Part shown: one piece after another, positions 35,837 to 43,949 of the stretch
Position numbering within the stretch: the stretch's first letter is position 1
Layout: each line of letters begins with the position of its first letter
Source: Bog-473 sp963743785
GTDB lineage: Bacteria; Actinomycetota; Acidimicrobiia; Acidimicrobiales; RAAP-2
Direction: 5' to 3'
Length of the DNA: 64,000 nucleotides
Assembly (NCBI GenBank): GCA_963743785.1
Contig: CAVURD010000020.1
Location: 142,160 to 206,159, forward strand
Program-made: the position numbers and the translations under genes
The notes under the pieces: generated by a model
Told to the model about the DNA's origin: nothing
Seen by the model: only the letters and a program-made list of their open reading frames with translations
Database searches by the model: none

Positions 35837-35974
35837 GCCTCTATTCCTGACTTATCCACTCATGTTTGTCAAGTCACTAGCATTGCTTGCGTTGGGAGAC
35901 TATGGATCGACATCGCCGGCATCAGGCCGCTGACCCGGCCAATTGCGCTCATCGGGGGGTCGTGGCGGGTGCCG

Positions 35975-36289
35975 TCAGACGGTCGGCGGCGGGCCCGAGG
36001 AGGCCGGTTCATCCACCGGCGCCGACGGTCCGGGGGTCCGCTGGCGGCCGTGGTAGGTGCTGGCCAGGAGGAATCCGGCCGCCACCAGGGGCAGCACAAT
36101 CACGGCGGCGACCCTTCGGTGCTGCAGCCCGTAGGCCAGGGCGATGATCACGCCGGTGGCCAGGGCGAATTCCGGGCTGTCGCCAATGAGGAAATCCCAC
36201 CAGAAGTGCCCGAAGGCCCGCAGGGAGCGGCGCAGCACGGTCACGACGAGGGCACCGACGAGGACACCGGAAGGAGGCTGCGCATCCAT
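35975..36289 (-). CDS. Small membrane protein coupled to the COG4280-type gene
   Basis: About 104 aa. Reads VLVGALVVTVLRRSLRAFGHFWWDFLIGDSPEFALATG with two hydrophobic helices (about 4-18 and 42-80) and a Pro/Ser-rich acidic tail. I know similar short proteins directly downstream of COG4280 genes. The start is uncertain (ATG 36289, or a GTG near 36258), and it overlaps the upstream gene by 17-49 bp. Function unknown. Confidence 0.6.
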   Translation of the reverse strand: MDAQPPSGVLVGALVVTVLRRSLRAFGHFWWDFLIGDSPEFALATGVIIALAYGLQHRRVAAVIVLPLVAAGFLLASTYHGRQRTPGPSAPVDEPASSGPPPTV

Positions 36290-37023
36290 GCGGTCGCGGC
36301 CAGCGTCACCAGGACGAAGAAACCGACCAGCCCGAGAATGGCCAGGTCGCTGCCGGGCCATCGCACCCCAGCGCCTTCACCGACCCAGAAGACGCCGAAG
36401 CTGGTCAACATGACCCCGACCACGGTTTTGATGGTGTTCTCGGGTACCTCGGATAGCTGCCGAGCGACCAGCACACCGACACCGGCCACCACCACGGCCG
36501 CCGCGCCGGCACTCAGGGCGGCCAGTCCCAACCGGCCCTGGCTGGCTCCGAGGCTCACCACGATGAGGACGACCTCGGTCCCTTCGAGGAACACGCCCTT
36601 GAAGGCGACAGCGAAGGCGACCCCGTCCCGGCTCTTGCCGCCGCCAGCCCCGACGCCAGCCTCGCCCGGCCCATCGCCACTGAGCTCGGCCACCGTCTCG
36701 GCATAGATCCGGTCCTCGTCGTGCGGAGCCTTGTGCCCGCTGGCTCGCAGGATGGCCTTGCGCAGCCAGGCCAGTCCGAGCACCAGCAGCAGCGCGCCCA
36801 CCACGACGCGCAGGGTATCGATGGGGACGTAGTGGATGAGGGGGACGCCGATGAATCCCACCAGGAGGGCCAGTACGACGACTGCGGTGGCTGCTCCCTC
36901 CAGGGCGGAACGCCAACCACGGCTCACCCCGGCCGCCACCACGATGGTGAGGGCCTCGACCATCTCGACCGAACTGGCCCCGAACACGGCGAGGATGAGG
37001 ATGAGGGTGGAGGTGGTGTGCAT
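36241..37023 (-). CDS. COG4280-like predicted membrane protein
   Basis: 260 aa from ATG 37023, two repeats of three helices. Each half begins with an acidic signature: FGASSVEMVEALTIVVAAGVSRGW in the first and AFKGVFLEGTEVVLIVVSLG in the second, an arrangement like the ExGD/E-phi motifs of UPF0016/LysE-type transporters. A cytoplasmic loop with SGHKAPHDEDRIYAETVAEL lies between. Probably a small cation or metabolite transporter (inference). A TAGCGT box lies 14 nt upstream of the ATG. Divergent from the amidohydrolase gene. Confidence 0.75.
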   Translation of the reverse strand: MHTTSTLILILAVFGASSVEMVEALTIVVAAGVSRGWRSALEGAATAVVVLALLVGFIGVPLIHYVPIDTLRVVVGALLLVLGLAWLRKAILRASGHKAPHDEDRIYAETVAELSGDGPGEAGVGAGGGKSRDGVAFAVAFKGVFLEGTEVVLIVVSLGASQGRLGLAALSAGAAAVVVAGVGVLVARQLSEVPENTIKTVVGVMLTSFGVFWVGEGAGVRWPGSDLAILGLVGFFVLVTLAATAWMRSLLPVSSSVPSS

Positions 37024-37144
37024 GGTGTCGAAGGGCCACGCTAACGCCACCGCGGGCCGACCCTCAATCCCCGGTCGGCGGTAGTCTGCTCGGGAGACTG
37101 GGTCGACAGAACGACCGGGGGAGCTCGAGAAGGAGGCAGGTCCG

Positions 37145-38509
37145 ATGGGGGATGCAGCGGTGCCGGCCAACCGGGAGGGCCGTCCCTACGTGGTCGTCTC
37201 GGCCGACATGCATGCGTCACCGGACAGCCTCGATGACTTCTTGTCCTACGTCGACCCCGCCTCTCGCGACGCCGTGGCCGCGTTCGGCGACATGTCGTCG
37301 TTGGCCATCTCCATGTTCGGGGGTTACGACCCGGGGGAGGTCGACGAGTCCGACCCGGTGCGCGCCACCGCCGCCCGCCGCCTGGCCGGCATGGGTGTGG
37401 ACACCGATGCCGCCGAGGGGTGGCTGGCTCGATACGGCGTCGACTGGGTGGTCCCCGGTGACGGTGACGGCAAGCGGCTCAAGGTGCTCGAAGAGCAGGG
37501 CATCCACGCCGAGGTGACACTGCCCGGTCCGGTGCTTGCCGGCGGCCTCTCCCCAGCCATGTACCTGGGGGGCCACGCGTCCAAGAACCTCGAGCCGGTC
37601 TGGCCGGCGGTGCATGCGTACAACCGCTGGCTGGCCGAGTTCTGCGCCGACGCCCCGGGTCGGCGGGCCGGGATCATCCCCATCGACTTCCACGATATGG
37701 ACCGGGCGGTGGAGGAGCTGGCGTGGGCCCGGCAGTCGGGACTCTTCGGCGGCGTGATGTTGCCGGCCATGTCGGTGACGTCGGGACTGCCCGGCTACGC
37801 CGACGAATACTACGAGCCCTTCTGGAGCGCCTGTGAGGACCATCAAATGGTCGTCAACCTCCACACCGGGGCGTCCGGCGCGGCCACCGACACCAAGTTC
37901 CTCTATGACGCCAAGCACGGCGGCATGCTCGGTCTCTACGAGGTGTTCGTGTTCACCCGTCGCCCGCTCTGGTTCATGATCTTCGGCGGCGTGTTCGACC
38001 GCCACCCCGACCTGAAGGTGGCCGTCACCGAGAACGGCGTGCAGTGGCTGCCCTCACTCATCCGTGACATGGAGAGCTTCTTCGATACCCACGGCGGTGC
38101 CCCGGTGCGTTCGTACCTCGATATGCGCCCGGCCGACTACTTCGCCCGCCACGTCTACATGGGTGGCTCGTTGATGAAGCGCTACGAGGCCGAGATGCGC
38201 CACGAGATCGGCATCGACCGGCTCATGTGGGGGGCGGACTATCCCCATCTGGAGGGGGCGGTTCCGGTGCACCGTCAGACCATCGAGCACATTTTCGGCG
38301 GGTTGCCCGAGGGCGACGTGCGTCGAATGCTCGGCCTCAATGCCATCGAGCTGTGGGGCTTCGACGAGCCGCTGCTGCAGTCGGTGGCCGACCGGGTCGG
38401 GCCAACGGTGGACGATCTGTCGGTGGCGCTCCCGATCGAGGACATCCCGCTGACCTTCAGCTGGAGTCTGGCCCGGCCGGTGCCTCTGGTCTCGGACCGT
38501 CAGGGCTAG
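37145..38509 (+). CDS. Amidohydrolase 2 family protein
   Basis: 454 aa from ATG 37145 with GAAGGAGG upstream. TIM-barrel amidohydrolase: N-terminal VVSADMHASPDSL, central VNLHTGASG, MIFGGVFDRHPDLKVAVTENG and C-terminal RLMWGADYPHLEGA with metal-site His/Asp. The first metal motif reads DMHAS instead of DxHxH, so the metal site is partly altered, as in many decarboxylase-like members (ACMSD/gamma-resorcylate type). Common near lipid and aromatic catabolism genes of actinobacteria. Substrate unknown. Confidence 0.85.
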   Translation: MGDAAVPANREGRPYVVVSADMHASPDSLDDFLSYVDPASRDAVAAFGDMSSLAISMFGGYDPGEVDESDPVRATAARRLAGMGVDTDAAEGWLARYGVDWVVPGDGDGKRLKVLEEQGIHAEVTLPGPVLAGGLSPAMYLGGHASKNLEPVWPAVHAYNRWLAEFCADAPGRRAGIIPIDFHDMDRAVEELAWARQSGLFGGVMLPAMSVTSGLPGYADEYYEPFWSACEDHQMVVNLHTGASGAATDTKFLYDAKHGGMLGLYEVFVFTRRPLWFMIFGGVFDRHPDLKVAVTENGVQWLPSLIRDMESFFDTHGGAPVRSYLDMRPADYFARHVYMGGSLMKRYEAEMRHEIGIDRLMWGADYPHLEGAVPVHRQTIEHIFGGLPEGDVRRMLGLNAIELWGFDEPLLQSVADRVGPTVDDLSVALPIEDIPLTFSWSLARPVPLVSDRQG

Positions 38510-38571
38510 AGGGTCGCAAGGGTAGGAGGGTCTGCCCTGGTCAGGGACCGTAGCGGGAGTAGGGACACGCC

Positions 38572-38653
38572 GGCGTGAGCCCGGGGTGAGGTGTGGCGTG
38601 AGCCCGGGGTGAGGTGCGACGTGAGCCCAGCGTGAGGTCCGACGTGAGGTCCC
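38572..38653. repeat. Three 23-bp tandem repeats plus a partial copy
   Basis: Units at 38572-38594, 38595-38617, 38618-38640 and a partial at 38641-38653. They share GCGTGAGCCC and GTGAGGT; the first two units differ only in the last base. Between the convergent amidohydrolase and thiolase genes. Confidence 0.85.
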
Positions 38654-38690
38654 ACGAGACGAACCGGGCCAACTGGACGACCGTGACCGG

Positions 38691-39902
38691 TTAGGCGGCC
38701 GCCTTCTCCAGGATGTGCACGCCGCAAGCCGAGCCCAACCCGATGACGTGGGTCAGCCCGACCTTGGCGCCCTCGATCTGGCGGTCACCGGCTTCGCCCC
38801 GCAGGTGCGTGGCCACCTCCCACACATTGGCGATCCCGGTGGCGGCGATGGGATGACCCTTCGACTCGAGCCCGCCGGAGACGTTGACCGGCGTGGTGCC
38901 GTCGCGCCAGGTGGCGCCCGAGTTGAAGAAGTCGACCGCACCGCCGACACCGCAGAGCATGAGGTTGTCGTAGTGCACCAGCTCGGCGGTGGCGAAGCAG
39001 TCGTGTAGTTCCACCAGGTTGAGATCCTCGGGACCGACACCGGCCTGCTCGTAGGCCTGGGTGGCCGCGTTGCGGGTCAGCGTGTTGACGTCGGGGAGGA
39101 TCTGGCAGGACTCTTCCCACGGGTCGGTGGTCAAGATCGAGGCGGAGATCTTCACCGCTCGCCGCTGCTGCTCGAGCGAAAGTGTCTTGAGCTTGGACCC
39201 GCTCACCACCACCGCGGCTGCGGCGCCGTCGCAGTTGGCCGAGCACATCGGCCGCGTGTTCGGATAGGCGATCATGATGTCGCCCATGATCTCCTCCAGC
39301 GTCATTTTCTTGGAGTAGGCCGCCAGAGGGTTGAGGGTGGAATGGGAATGGTTCTTCTCTGAGATCTTGGCGAACAGCTCGAAGCTGGTGCCGCCGTACT
39401 TGTGGCCGTACTCCATGCCGATCTGGGCGAAGACGCCCGGCATGATCTCGGTGCCGATACGGCCGTCGACCGGGGCCACGGCGCCGTAGCGGCCCGACGG
39501 GGTCCAGGTGGTGCCGTCGTCCTTACGACTGCCGCCTGAGAGGAGACCGGCGCCGGAGAGCTTCTCGACCCCGAAGGCCAGGCCCATGTCGCACTCGCCG
39601 GCCTTGACGGCCATGACGGCCACCCTGAGCGCGGTGGCGCCTGTGGCGCAGGCGTTGGCCACGTTGTAGACCGGGATCCCCGTCTGGCCCAGCTGCTTCT
39701 GCAGCTGCTGCCCGATGCCGGCGTTGGCTGCCATCAGGTTGCCGGCGCCGATGACGCCCATGTCCTTCATGGTCACGCCGCCATCGGCCAGCGCCCCCGT
39801 CACCGCTTCCGCCGCCAGGTCCACCAGGTCCATCTCGCGGTGCTTGCCGAACTTTGTCATGTGGATCCCAAGGATCCACAGGTCGTCAGATGCCGATGCC
39901 AT
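38691..39902 (-). CDS. Thiolase / lipid-transfer (SCP2-type) acetyl-CoA acetyltransferase
   Basis: 403 aa. Thiolase fold with nucleophile Cys in YNVANACATGATALRVA, the second active-site region VELHDCFATAELVHYD and GGLESKGHPIAATGIAN (His), ending in GLGSACGVHILEK. This is the SCP2-thiolase/Ltp type that usually works with a DUF35 protein. The DUF35 gene lies 3 bp upstream, so the two form a complex-encoding pair. Predicted role: thiolytic or aldol-type cleavage of beta-oxo or beta-hydroxy acyl-CoA in lipid or steroid side-chain degradation. Confidence 0.9.
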   Translation of the reverse strand: MASASDDLWILGIHMTKFGKHREMDLVDLAAEAVTGALADGGVTMKDMGVIGAGNLMAANAGIGQQLQKQLGQTGIPVYNVANACATGATALRVAVMAVKAGECDMGLAFGVEKLSGAGLLSGGSRKDDGTTWTPSGRYGAVAPVDGRIGTEIMPGVFAQIGMEYGHKYGGTSFELFAKISEKNHSHSTLNPLAAYSKKMTLEEIMGDIMIAYPNTRPMCSANCDGAAAAVVVSGSKLKTLSLEQQRRAVKISASILTTDPWEESCQILPDVNTLTRNAATQAYEQAGVGPEDLNLVELHDCFATAELVHYDNLMLCGVGGAVDFFNSGATWRDGTTPVNVSGGLESKGHPIAATGIANVWEVATHLRGEAGDRQIEGAKVGLTHVIGLGSACGVHILEKAAA

Positions 39903-39905
39903 TGC

Positions 39906-40304
39906 TCAACCTCCAAGGGGTTCGAAACCGAACCCGATCGCTTCGGTGCCTTCGGTGTCGGTGCCGACGACCTGTGTGGCCAACCTCACCTTCATGCCCA
40001 GCGTCACGTGCTCGGGATCGGGCTCCACATTGATCAGGTTGGCCCGCACGCTGGTGCCCTCGCAGTCCACCAGGGCGGCCACAAAGGGCACGGGCACCCC
40101 GGGCGCGGCGAAGGCCACGATGGTGAAGGCCCGGACCTCGCCGGTGGTCGTGATGTCGGACTTGGTGAACTCGGTTCGGCCGCAGCTGGCACAGGCATTG
40201 CGCCTATCGAAGAAGCGGGCGCCACAATTGGTGCACTCATTGGCCGTCAGGTGGGGCTCATCACCCAGCACCAGGTAGTCGACCAGCGGAATCTGCTTGG
40301 CCAT
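39906..40304 (-). CDS. DUF35 Zn-ribbon/OB-fold protein, thiolase partner
   Basis: 132 aa from ATG 40304. Rubredoxin-like zinc ribbon with four Cys (CTNCGARFFDRRNACASC), then an OB fold: GEVRAFTIVAFAAPGVPVPFVAALVDCEG and GMKVRLATQVVGTD. Such proteins bind SCP2-type thiolases or acyl-CoA hydratases and are needed for their activity. Translated just ahead of the thiolase. Confidence 0.9.
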   Translation of the reverse strand: MAKQIPLVDYLVLGDEPHLTANECTNCGARFFDRRNACASCGRTEFTKSDITTTGEVRAFTIVAFAAPGVPVPFVAALVDCEGTSVRANLINVEPDPEHVTLGMKVRLATQVVGTDTEGTEAIGFGFEPLGG

Positions 40305-40336
40305 CGCTCCTCTTCCATCTCTTTCCATCTGTCTAC

Positions 40337-40394
40337 GGTCCGTCTCGGCCGTACCCGGTCCGTTTCGGCCGTACCCGGTCCGTTTCGGGCGGTC
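40337..40394. repeat. 20-bp tandem repeat, about 2.8 copies
   Basis: Units 40337-40356, 40357-40376 and partial 40377-40394; shared core TCGGCCGTACCCGGTCCGTT. Lies in the 208-bp gap between the divergent DUF35 and aldo/keto reductase genes, within the likely promoter region. A shorter TTCCATCT repeat adjoins it. Confidence 0.8.
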
Positions 40395-40499
40395 GTGCCC
40401 GCGTCGAACGTGGAACTGCCTCCTCACCGTAGCGGGCCTGGGAAAAAGGGCGCCATTTCCCGCCCGCTCGGTCCGGTAGCCCTCCGGCTGACTCGCCAC

Positions 40500-40505
40500 T
40501 AGCGT
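40500..40505 (+). promoter_or_regulatory. Putative -10 box of leaderless aldo/keto reductase transcript
   Basis: TAGCGT, 7 nt before ATG 40513, with no ribosome-binding site in between. Confidence 0.5.
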
Positions 40506-40512
40506 CGCCCAT

Positions 40513-41484
40513 ATGGAATACACCCACCTTGGCCGCACCGGCCTCCGCGTCAGCCGTCTCTGCCTGGGCACGATGAACTTCGGACCCGAAACCGACGAGG
40601 CCACTTCGTTTACCATCATGGACAAGGCCCACGACGTCGGCGTCAATTTCTTCGACTCCGCCAACGTCTATGGCCGGTCGAAGGGTCGCGGCGCCACCGA
40701 GGAGATCGTCGGGCGCTGGTTGGCCCAGGGCGGGGGCCGCCGCGAGCGCACCGTCCTGGCCACCAAGCTCTACGGCGACATGGGGGACTGGCCGAACGAG
40801 GGCAGGCTCTCGGCGCTGAACATCCGGCGGGCCTGCGACGCCTCCCTACGCCGCCTGCAGACCGAATACATCGACCTCTACCAAATGCACCACGTCGACC
40901 GCGACACGCCATGGGACGAGATCTGGGAAGCGATGGAGGTGTTGCGGGCCCAGGGCAAGATCATCTACGTCGGGTCATCCAACTTCGCCGGATGGCACAT
41001 CGCCAAGGCCCAGGCCGCCGCGGCCGAGCGCCATTTCATGGGACTGGTGAGCGAGCAGTCGATCTACAACCTCATGGCTCGCAAGGTGGAGATGGAGCTC
41101 CTCCCCGCCGCCGCCGACTACGGACTGGGCGTCATCCCTTGGTCGCCGTTGCACGGCGGGCTGCTCGGTGGCGTGGTGCGCAAGCAGCGGGAGGGCAGTC
41201 GTCGCTACCAGGGCCGGGCCGAGGCCGACATCGAGGCCGCCCGGCCTCAGCTCGAGCAGTACGAGGACCTGTGCGACAAGATCGGTGAGGAGCCGGCGAC
41301 CGTGGGCCTGGCCTGGCTCCTGAACCGCCGGGAAGTGACGGCACCCATCGTCGGCCCGCGGACACCCGATCAGTTCGAGGGGGCGCTGCGGGCGGTGGAG
41401 ATCACGCTCGATGATGTGGTGCTGACTCAACTCAACGAGATCTTTCCGGGGTACCGGAAGTCGCCCGAGGGGTACGCCTGGTAG
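40513..41484 (+). CDS. Aldo/keto reductase
   Basis: 323 aa, full-length NADPH-dependent aldo/keto reductase of the Kv-beta/YghZ-like class. LGRTGLRVSRLCLGTMNFG, catalytic Asp and Tyr in FFDSANVYGRS, Lys in TVLATKLYG, His in LYQMHHVDRDTPW, then VGSSNFAGWHIA and the C-terminal nucleotide loop APIVGPRTPDQFEGAL. Substrate unknown. Single gene, apparently leaderless. Confidence 0.92.
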   Translation: MEYTHLGRTGLRVSRLCLGTMNFGPETDEATSFTIMDKAHDVGVNFFDSANVYGRSKGRGATEEIVGRWLAQGGGRRERTVLATKLYGDMGDWPNEGRLSALNIRRACDASLRRLQTEYIDLYQMHHVDRDTPWDEIWEAMEVLRAQGKIIYVGSSNFAGWHIAKAQAAAAERHFMGLVSEQSIYNLMARKVEMELLPAAADYGLGVIPWSPLHGGLLGGVVRKQREGSRRYQGRAEADIEAARPQLEQYEDLCDKIGEEPATVGLAWLLNRREVTAPIVGPRTPDQFEGALRAVEITLDDVVLTQLNEIFPGYRKSPEGYAW

Positions 41485-41523
41485 TAGGACCTCGGGTGTC
41501 CGCGACCGGCGCCCCCGGAACAT

Positions 41524-41546
41524 AAGCGGAATATCGGATTCCGCTT
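41524..41546. promoter_or_regulatory. TetR operator upstream of exporter-TetR operon
   Basis: Perfect 9-bp inverted arms AAGCGGAAT and ATTCCGCTT around a 5-bp spacer, 59 bp before the exporter start. This matches the AGCGGAA-type dyads known for TetR repressors that regulate adjacent major facilitator exporters in actinobacteria. The TetR at 43089 is the likely binder. Confidence 0.7.
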
Positions 41547-41604
41547 TCACGATAGGCTGCAATCCGACCGGGAAGACCGTCCCGGTTCGCGGCACGAAGA
41601 CCAG

Positions 41605-43089
41605 GTGGCAGTGGGAACCACGGCAGCAGGCGCAGCGACCTCCAAGCGGGTGCACTATCAGGTCACCTTCGCCGTGCTGGCGCTGGCTGCCATGTCGTAC
41701 AGCCTCCTGCAATCGCTGGTCATCCCCGCCCTCCCGTCGTTGGAGCACTCACTGCACGCCTCGGCCGATGCCGTGGCGTGGCTGCTGACCGGATACCTCC
41801 TCAGCGCAGCCATCTGCACCCCCATCCTGGGCCGGGTCGGCGACATGCTGGGCAAAGAAAAGGTGTTGGTGGCCGTCCTGGTCCTGCTCTCCGTCGGCAC
41901 CCTGGTCAGCGCCCTGGCCACCACGCTGCCGATCATGCTGGTCGGCCGGGTCATTCAAGGGGCGGGCGGCGCCGTCTTCCCGCTGTCCTTCGGGATCATC
42001 CGTGACGAGTTCCCGTCCGAACGCGTGGTCGGGGGCATCGGCTTTCTCTCGTCGATCCTCGGTGTGGGTGCCGGCCTCGGCATCGTGCTCGCCGGGCCGA
42101 TCATCGTGCACCTGAACTACCACTGGCTCTTCTGGATCCCGCTGGTGATGTGCGTGATCGCCACCGTCACCACCGTGCTCTTCGTGCCCGAGTCACCCAT
42201 CCGCACCCCCGGGCGCATCAACACGGTCGGCGCCCTCCTCATGTCCGGCTGGCTGGTGGCCGGCCTGCTCGCCGTCTCCGAGGGGCCCATCATCGGGTGG
42301 GGGGATCCCAAGGTCATCGGTCTCTTCCTGCTGGCCGTCGTCCTGGTCGGCGCCTGGATACGTTCCGAGAGCCGCTCCGCCTCCCCACTGGTCGACATGA
42401 AGATGATGCGGATCCCCGAGGTGTGGACCACCAACCTGGTGGCCCTGCTCTTCGGCTACGGCATGTACGTGATGTTCACCATCGTCCCGCAGTTCGTCGA
42501 GACGTCGACCAAATACAGCTATGGCCTGGGCGCCTCGGTCACCCAGTCCGGCCTCGACCTGCTGCCCTTCGCCGCCGCCATGCTCTTCATTGCCCCACTC
42601 ACCGGCAAGCTCTCGGTGGCCTGGGGCGGACGCCGGGTCTTGCTGGCCGGTTGCCTGTTCGCATCCAGCGCCTACGTGGAGCTGGTGTTCTGGCACGCCC
42701 AGACCTGGCAGGTCATGGTCTCGGCCGGGCTGCTCGGCATCGGGATCGCCCTGGGCTTCGCCGCCATGTCCAACCTGGTGGTCGAAGCGGTGCCCCAGTC
42801 CCAGACCGCCGTGGCCACCGGCATGAACACCAACATCCGCAACATCGGTGCGGCGGTCGGGGCCGGGATCGCCACCAGCATCGTGGTGAGCAGCCTGCTG
42901 CCTGACGGCACGCCGAGCCTCCATGGCTACATCCTCGCCTTCGTGGTCTCGGCCGCGGCTCTGCTCATCGCGGCCGTGACCACGCTGCTCATCCCCCGGC
43001 ACGTGGCCGACCCCGCCCACCACTCGGCCATCATCGAGGCCGACGCGGGCATCACACCGGCCTCGGCCGTCGTCATCGACGTCGACTGA
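41605..43089 (+). CDS. DHA2-type (EmrB/QacA) major facilitator exporter
   Basis: 494 aa from GTG 41605, 12-14 helices. VTFAVLALAAMSYSLLQSLV, VAWLLTGYLLSAAICTPILGRVGDMLGKEKVLV (loop 2-3 motif), VIQGAGGAVFPLSFGIIRDEFP, motif C LSSILGVGAGLGIVLAGP and NTNIRNIGAAVGAGIATS. Helix 1 lacks the Asp of drug-specific members, so the substrate class is open. The stop overlaps the TetR start (TGATG), and the operator at 41524 precedes the operon. Confidence 0.9.
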   Translation: MAVGTTAAGAATSKRVHYQVTFAVLALAAMSYSLLQSLVIPALPSLEHSLHASADAVAWLLTGYLLSAAICTPILGRVGDMLGKEKVLVAVLVLLSVGTLVSALATTLPIMLVGRVIQGAGGAVFPLSFGIIRDEFPSERVVGGIGFLSSILGVGAGLGIVLAGPIIVHLNYHWLFWIPLVMCVIATVTTVLFVPESPIRTPGRINTVGALLMSGWLVAGLLAVSEGPIIGWGDPKVIGLFLLAVVLVGAWIRSESRSASPLVDMKMMRIPEVWTTNLVALLFGYGMYVMFTIVPQFVETSTKYSYGLGASVTQSGLDLLPFAAAMLFIAPLTGKLSVAWGGRRVLLAGCLFASSAYVELVFWHAQTWQVMVSAGLLGIGIALGFAAMSNLVVEAVPQSQTAVATGMNTNIRNIGAAVGAGIATSIVVSSLLPDGTPSLHGYILAFVVSAAALLIAAVTTLLIPRHVADPAHHSAIIEADAGITPASAVVIDVD

Positions 43090-43853
43090 TGGCGTCCCGC
43101 ACCGCTCCCGGCACCCGCACCGCTCCCGGCACCGGCACCGCTCCCGGCACCGCTCCGAGCACTGTCGCCGAGCCGACTCTCTACGAGCCGACTCTCGCCC
43201 AGCCGACTGTCGCCGAGCCATTGTCCCGTCCCCTTCGCCGGGATGCCGAGCTGAATCTCGAACGCATCCTCGCGGCGGCACAGGACGTTTTTGCCGAGAG
43301 CGGCTTCGATGCCTCAATGGACCAGGTGGCGTGCCGAGCCGGTGTTGGTGTCGGGACGCTCTACCGCCGTTTCCCCAACAAGGAGAGCTTGGTGCTCGCC
43401 ATCATGGAGATGGCCAACCGGCACTCCGAAGCCCTCGTGCACGATGTGCTGACCCACGGCACCCCGGACGAGGGCATCTTCGAGTTCATGCGCCGATGCG
43501 TCGGCCTGGCTCCCAGCCTGCGCGCGCTGGTGTCGCGGTCACCCCAGCTGGCCGATACCCACCGGACGATGGTGGACAAACTGGCTCCCTCGGTCAACCG
43601 TCTCCTAGCCAACGCCAAGGGCGCTGGCTCCATCCGCTCCGACGTCACCTTTAGCGACATCGCCGTCATCCTCATGTCCGTGCGATTGGTGGAGGACCGC
43701 TGTGGCGAACACGGTGCCTTCGACAAGCTCGGTCGACAGCAGGGGGAGCGCCACCTGCAGCTCCTGGTGGACGGGCTTCGGGCGAAGGACTCGACCTTGC
43801 CCCATCGCCCCTTGACCCGAGCGCAGCTCGACGACCTGCTCGTTCGGGAGTGA
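43089..43853 (+). CDS. TetR-family regulator with repeat-encoded N-terminal extension
   Basis: 254 aa. The first ~50 residues are low-complexity (APGTRTAPGTGTAPGTAP, then EPTLYEPTLAQPTVAEP) and come from short DNA repeats. The HTH follows: LRRDAELNLERILAAAQDVF, GVGVGTLYRRFPNKESLVLAI, and a TetR C-terminal domain. The RRDAxxNxxxIL form is that of regulators binding AGCGGAA dyads. ATG 43089 overlaps the exporter stop. An internal start after the repeats is possible, as the extension has no family counterpart. Confidence 0.88.
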   Translation: MASRTAPGTRTAPGTGTAPGTAPSTVAEPTLYEPTLAQPTVAEPLSRPLRRDAELNLERILAAAQDVFAESGFDASMDQVACRAGVGVGTLYRRFPNKESLVLAIMEMANRHSEALVHDVLTHGTPDEGIFEFMRRCVGLAPSLRALVSRSPQLADTHRTMVDKLAPSVNRLLANAKGAGSIRSDVTFSDIAVILMSVRLVEDRCGEHGAFDKLGRQQGERHLQLLVDGLRAKDSTLPHRPLTRAQLDDLLVRE

Positions 43854-43949
43854 CCTCGCTCGACCTTCTTGCGCTCGCTGCTGTCACTGCTGTCACTCCT
43901 GTCGCCACACGGCGCCGCCGCAGCTTTGCGCCGCCCCTGTCCTAACCCC

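Noticed and set aside
35840..35875. TTGACA box upstream of sbp as sigma-70 promoter
   Set aside because: The -35-like hexamer is perfect but no -10 box lies at a workable distance; GGATAAG is only 10 nt away.
38572..38653. Possible CRISPR-like array
   Set aside because: Units are directly adjacent without spacers and no cas genes are present; a simple tandem repeat.
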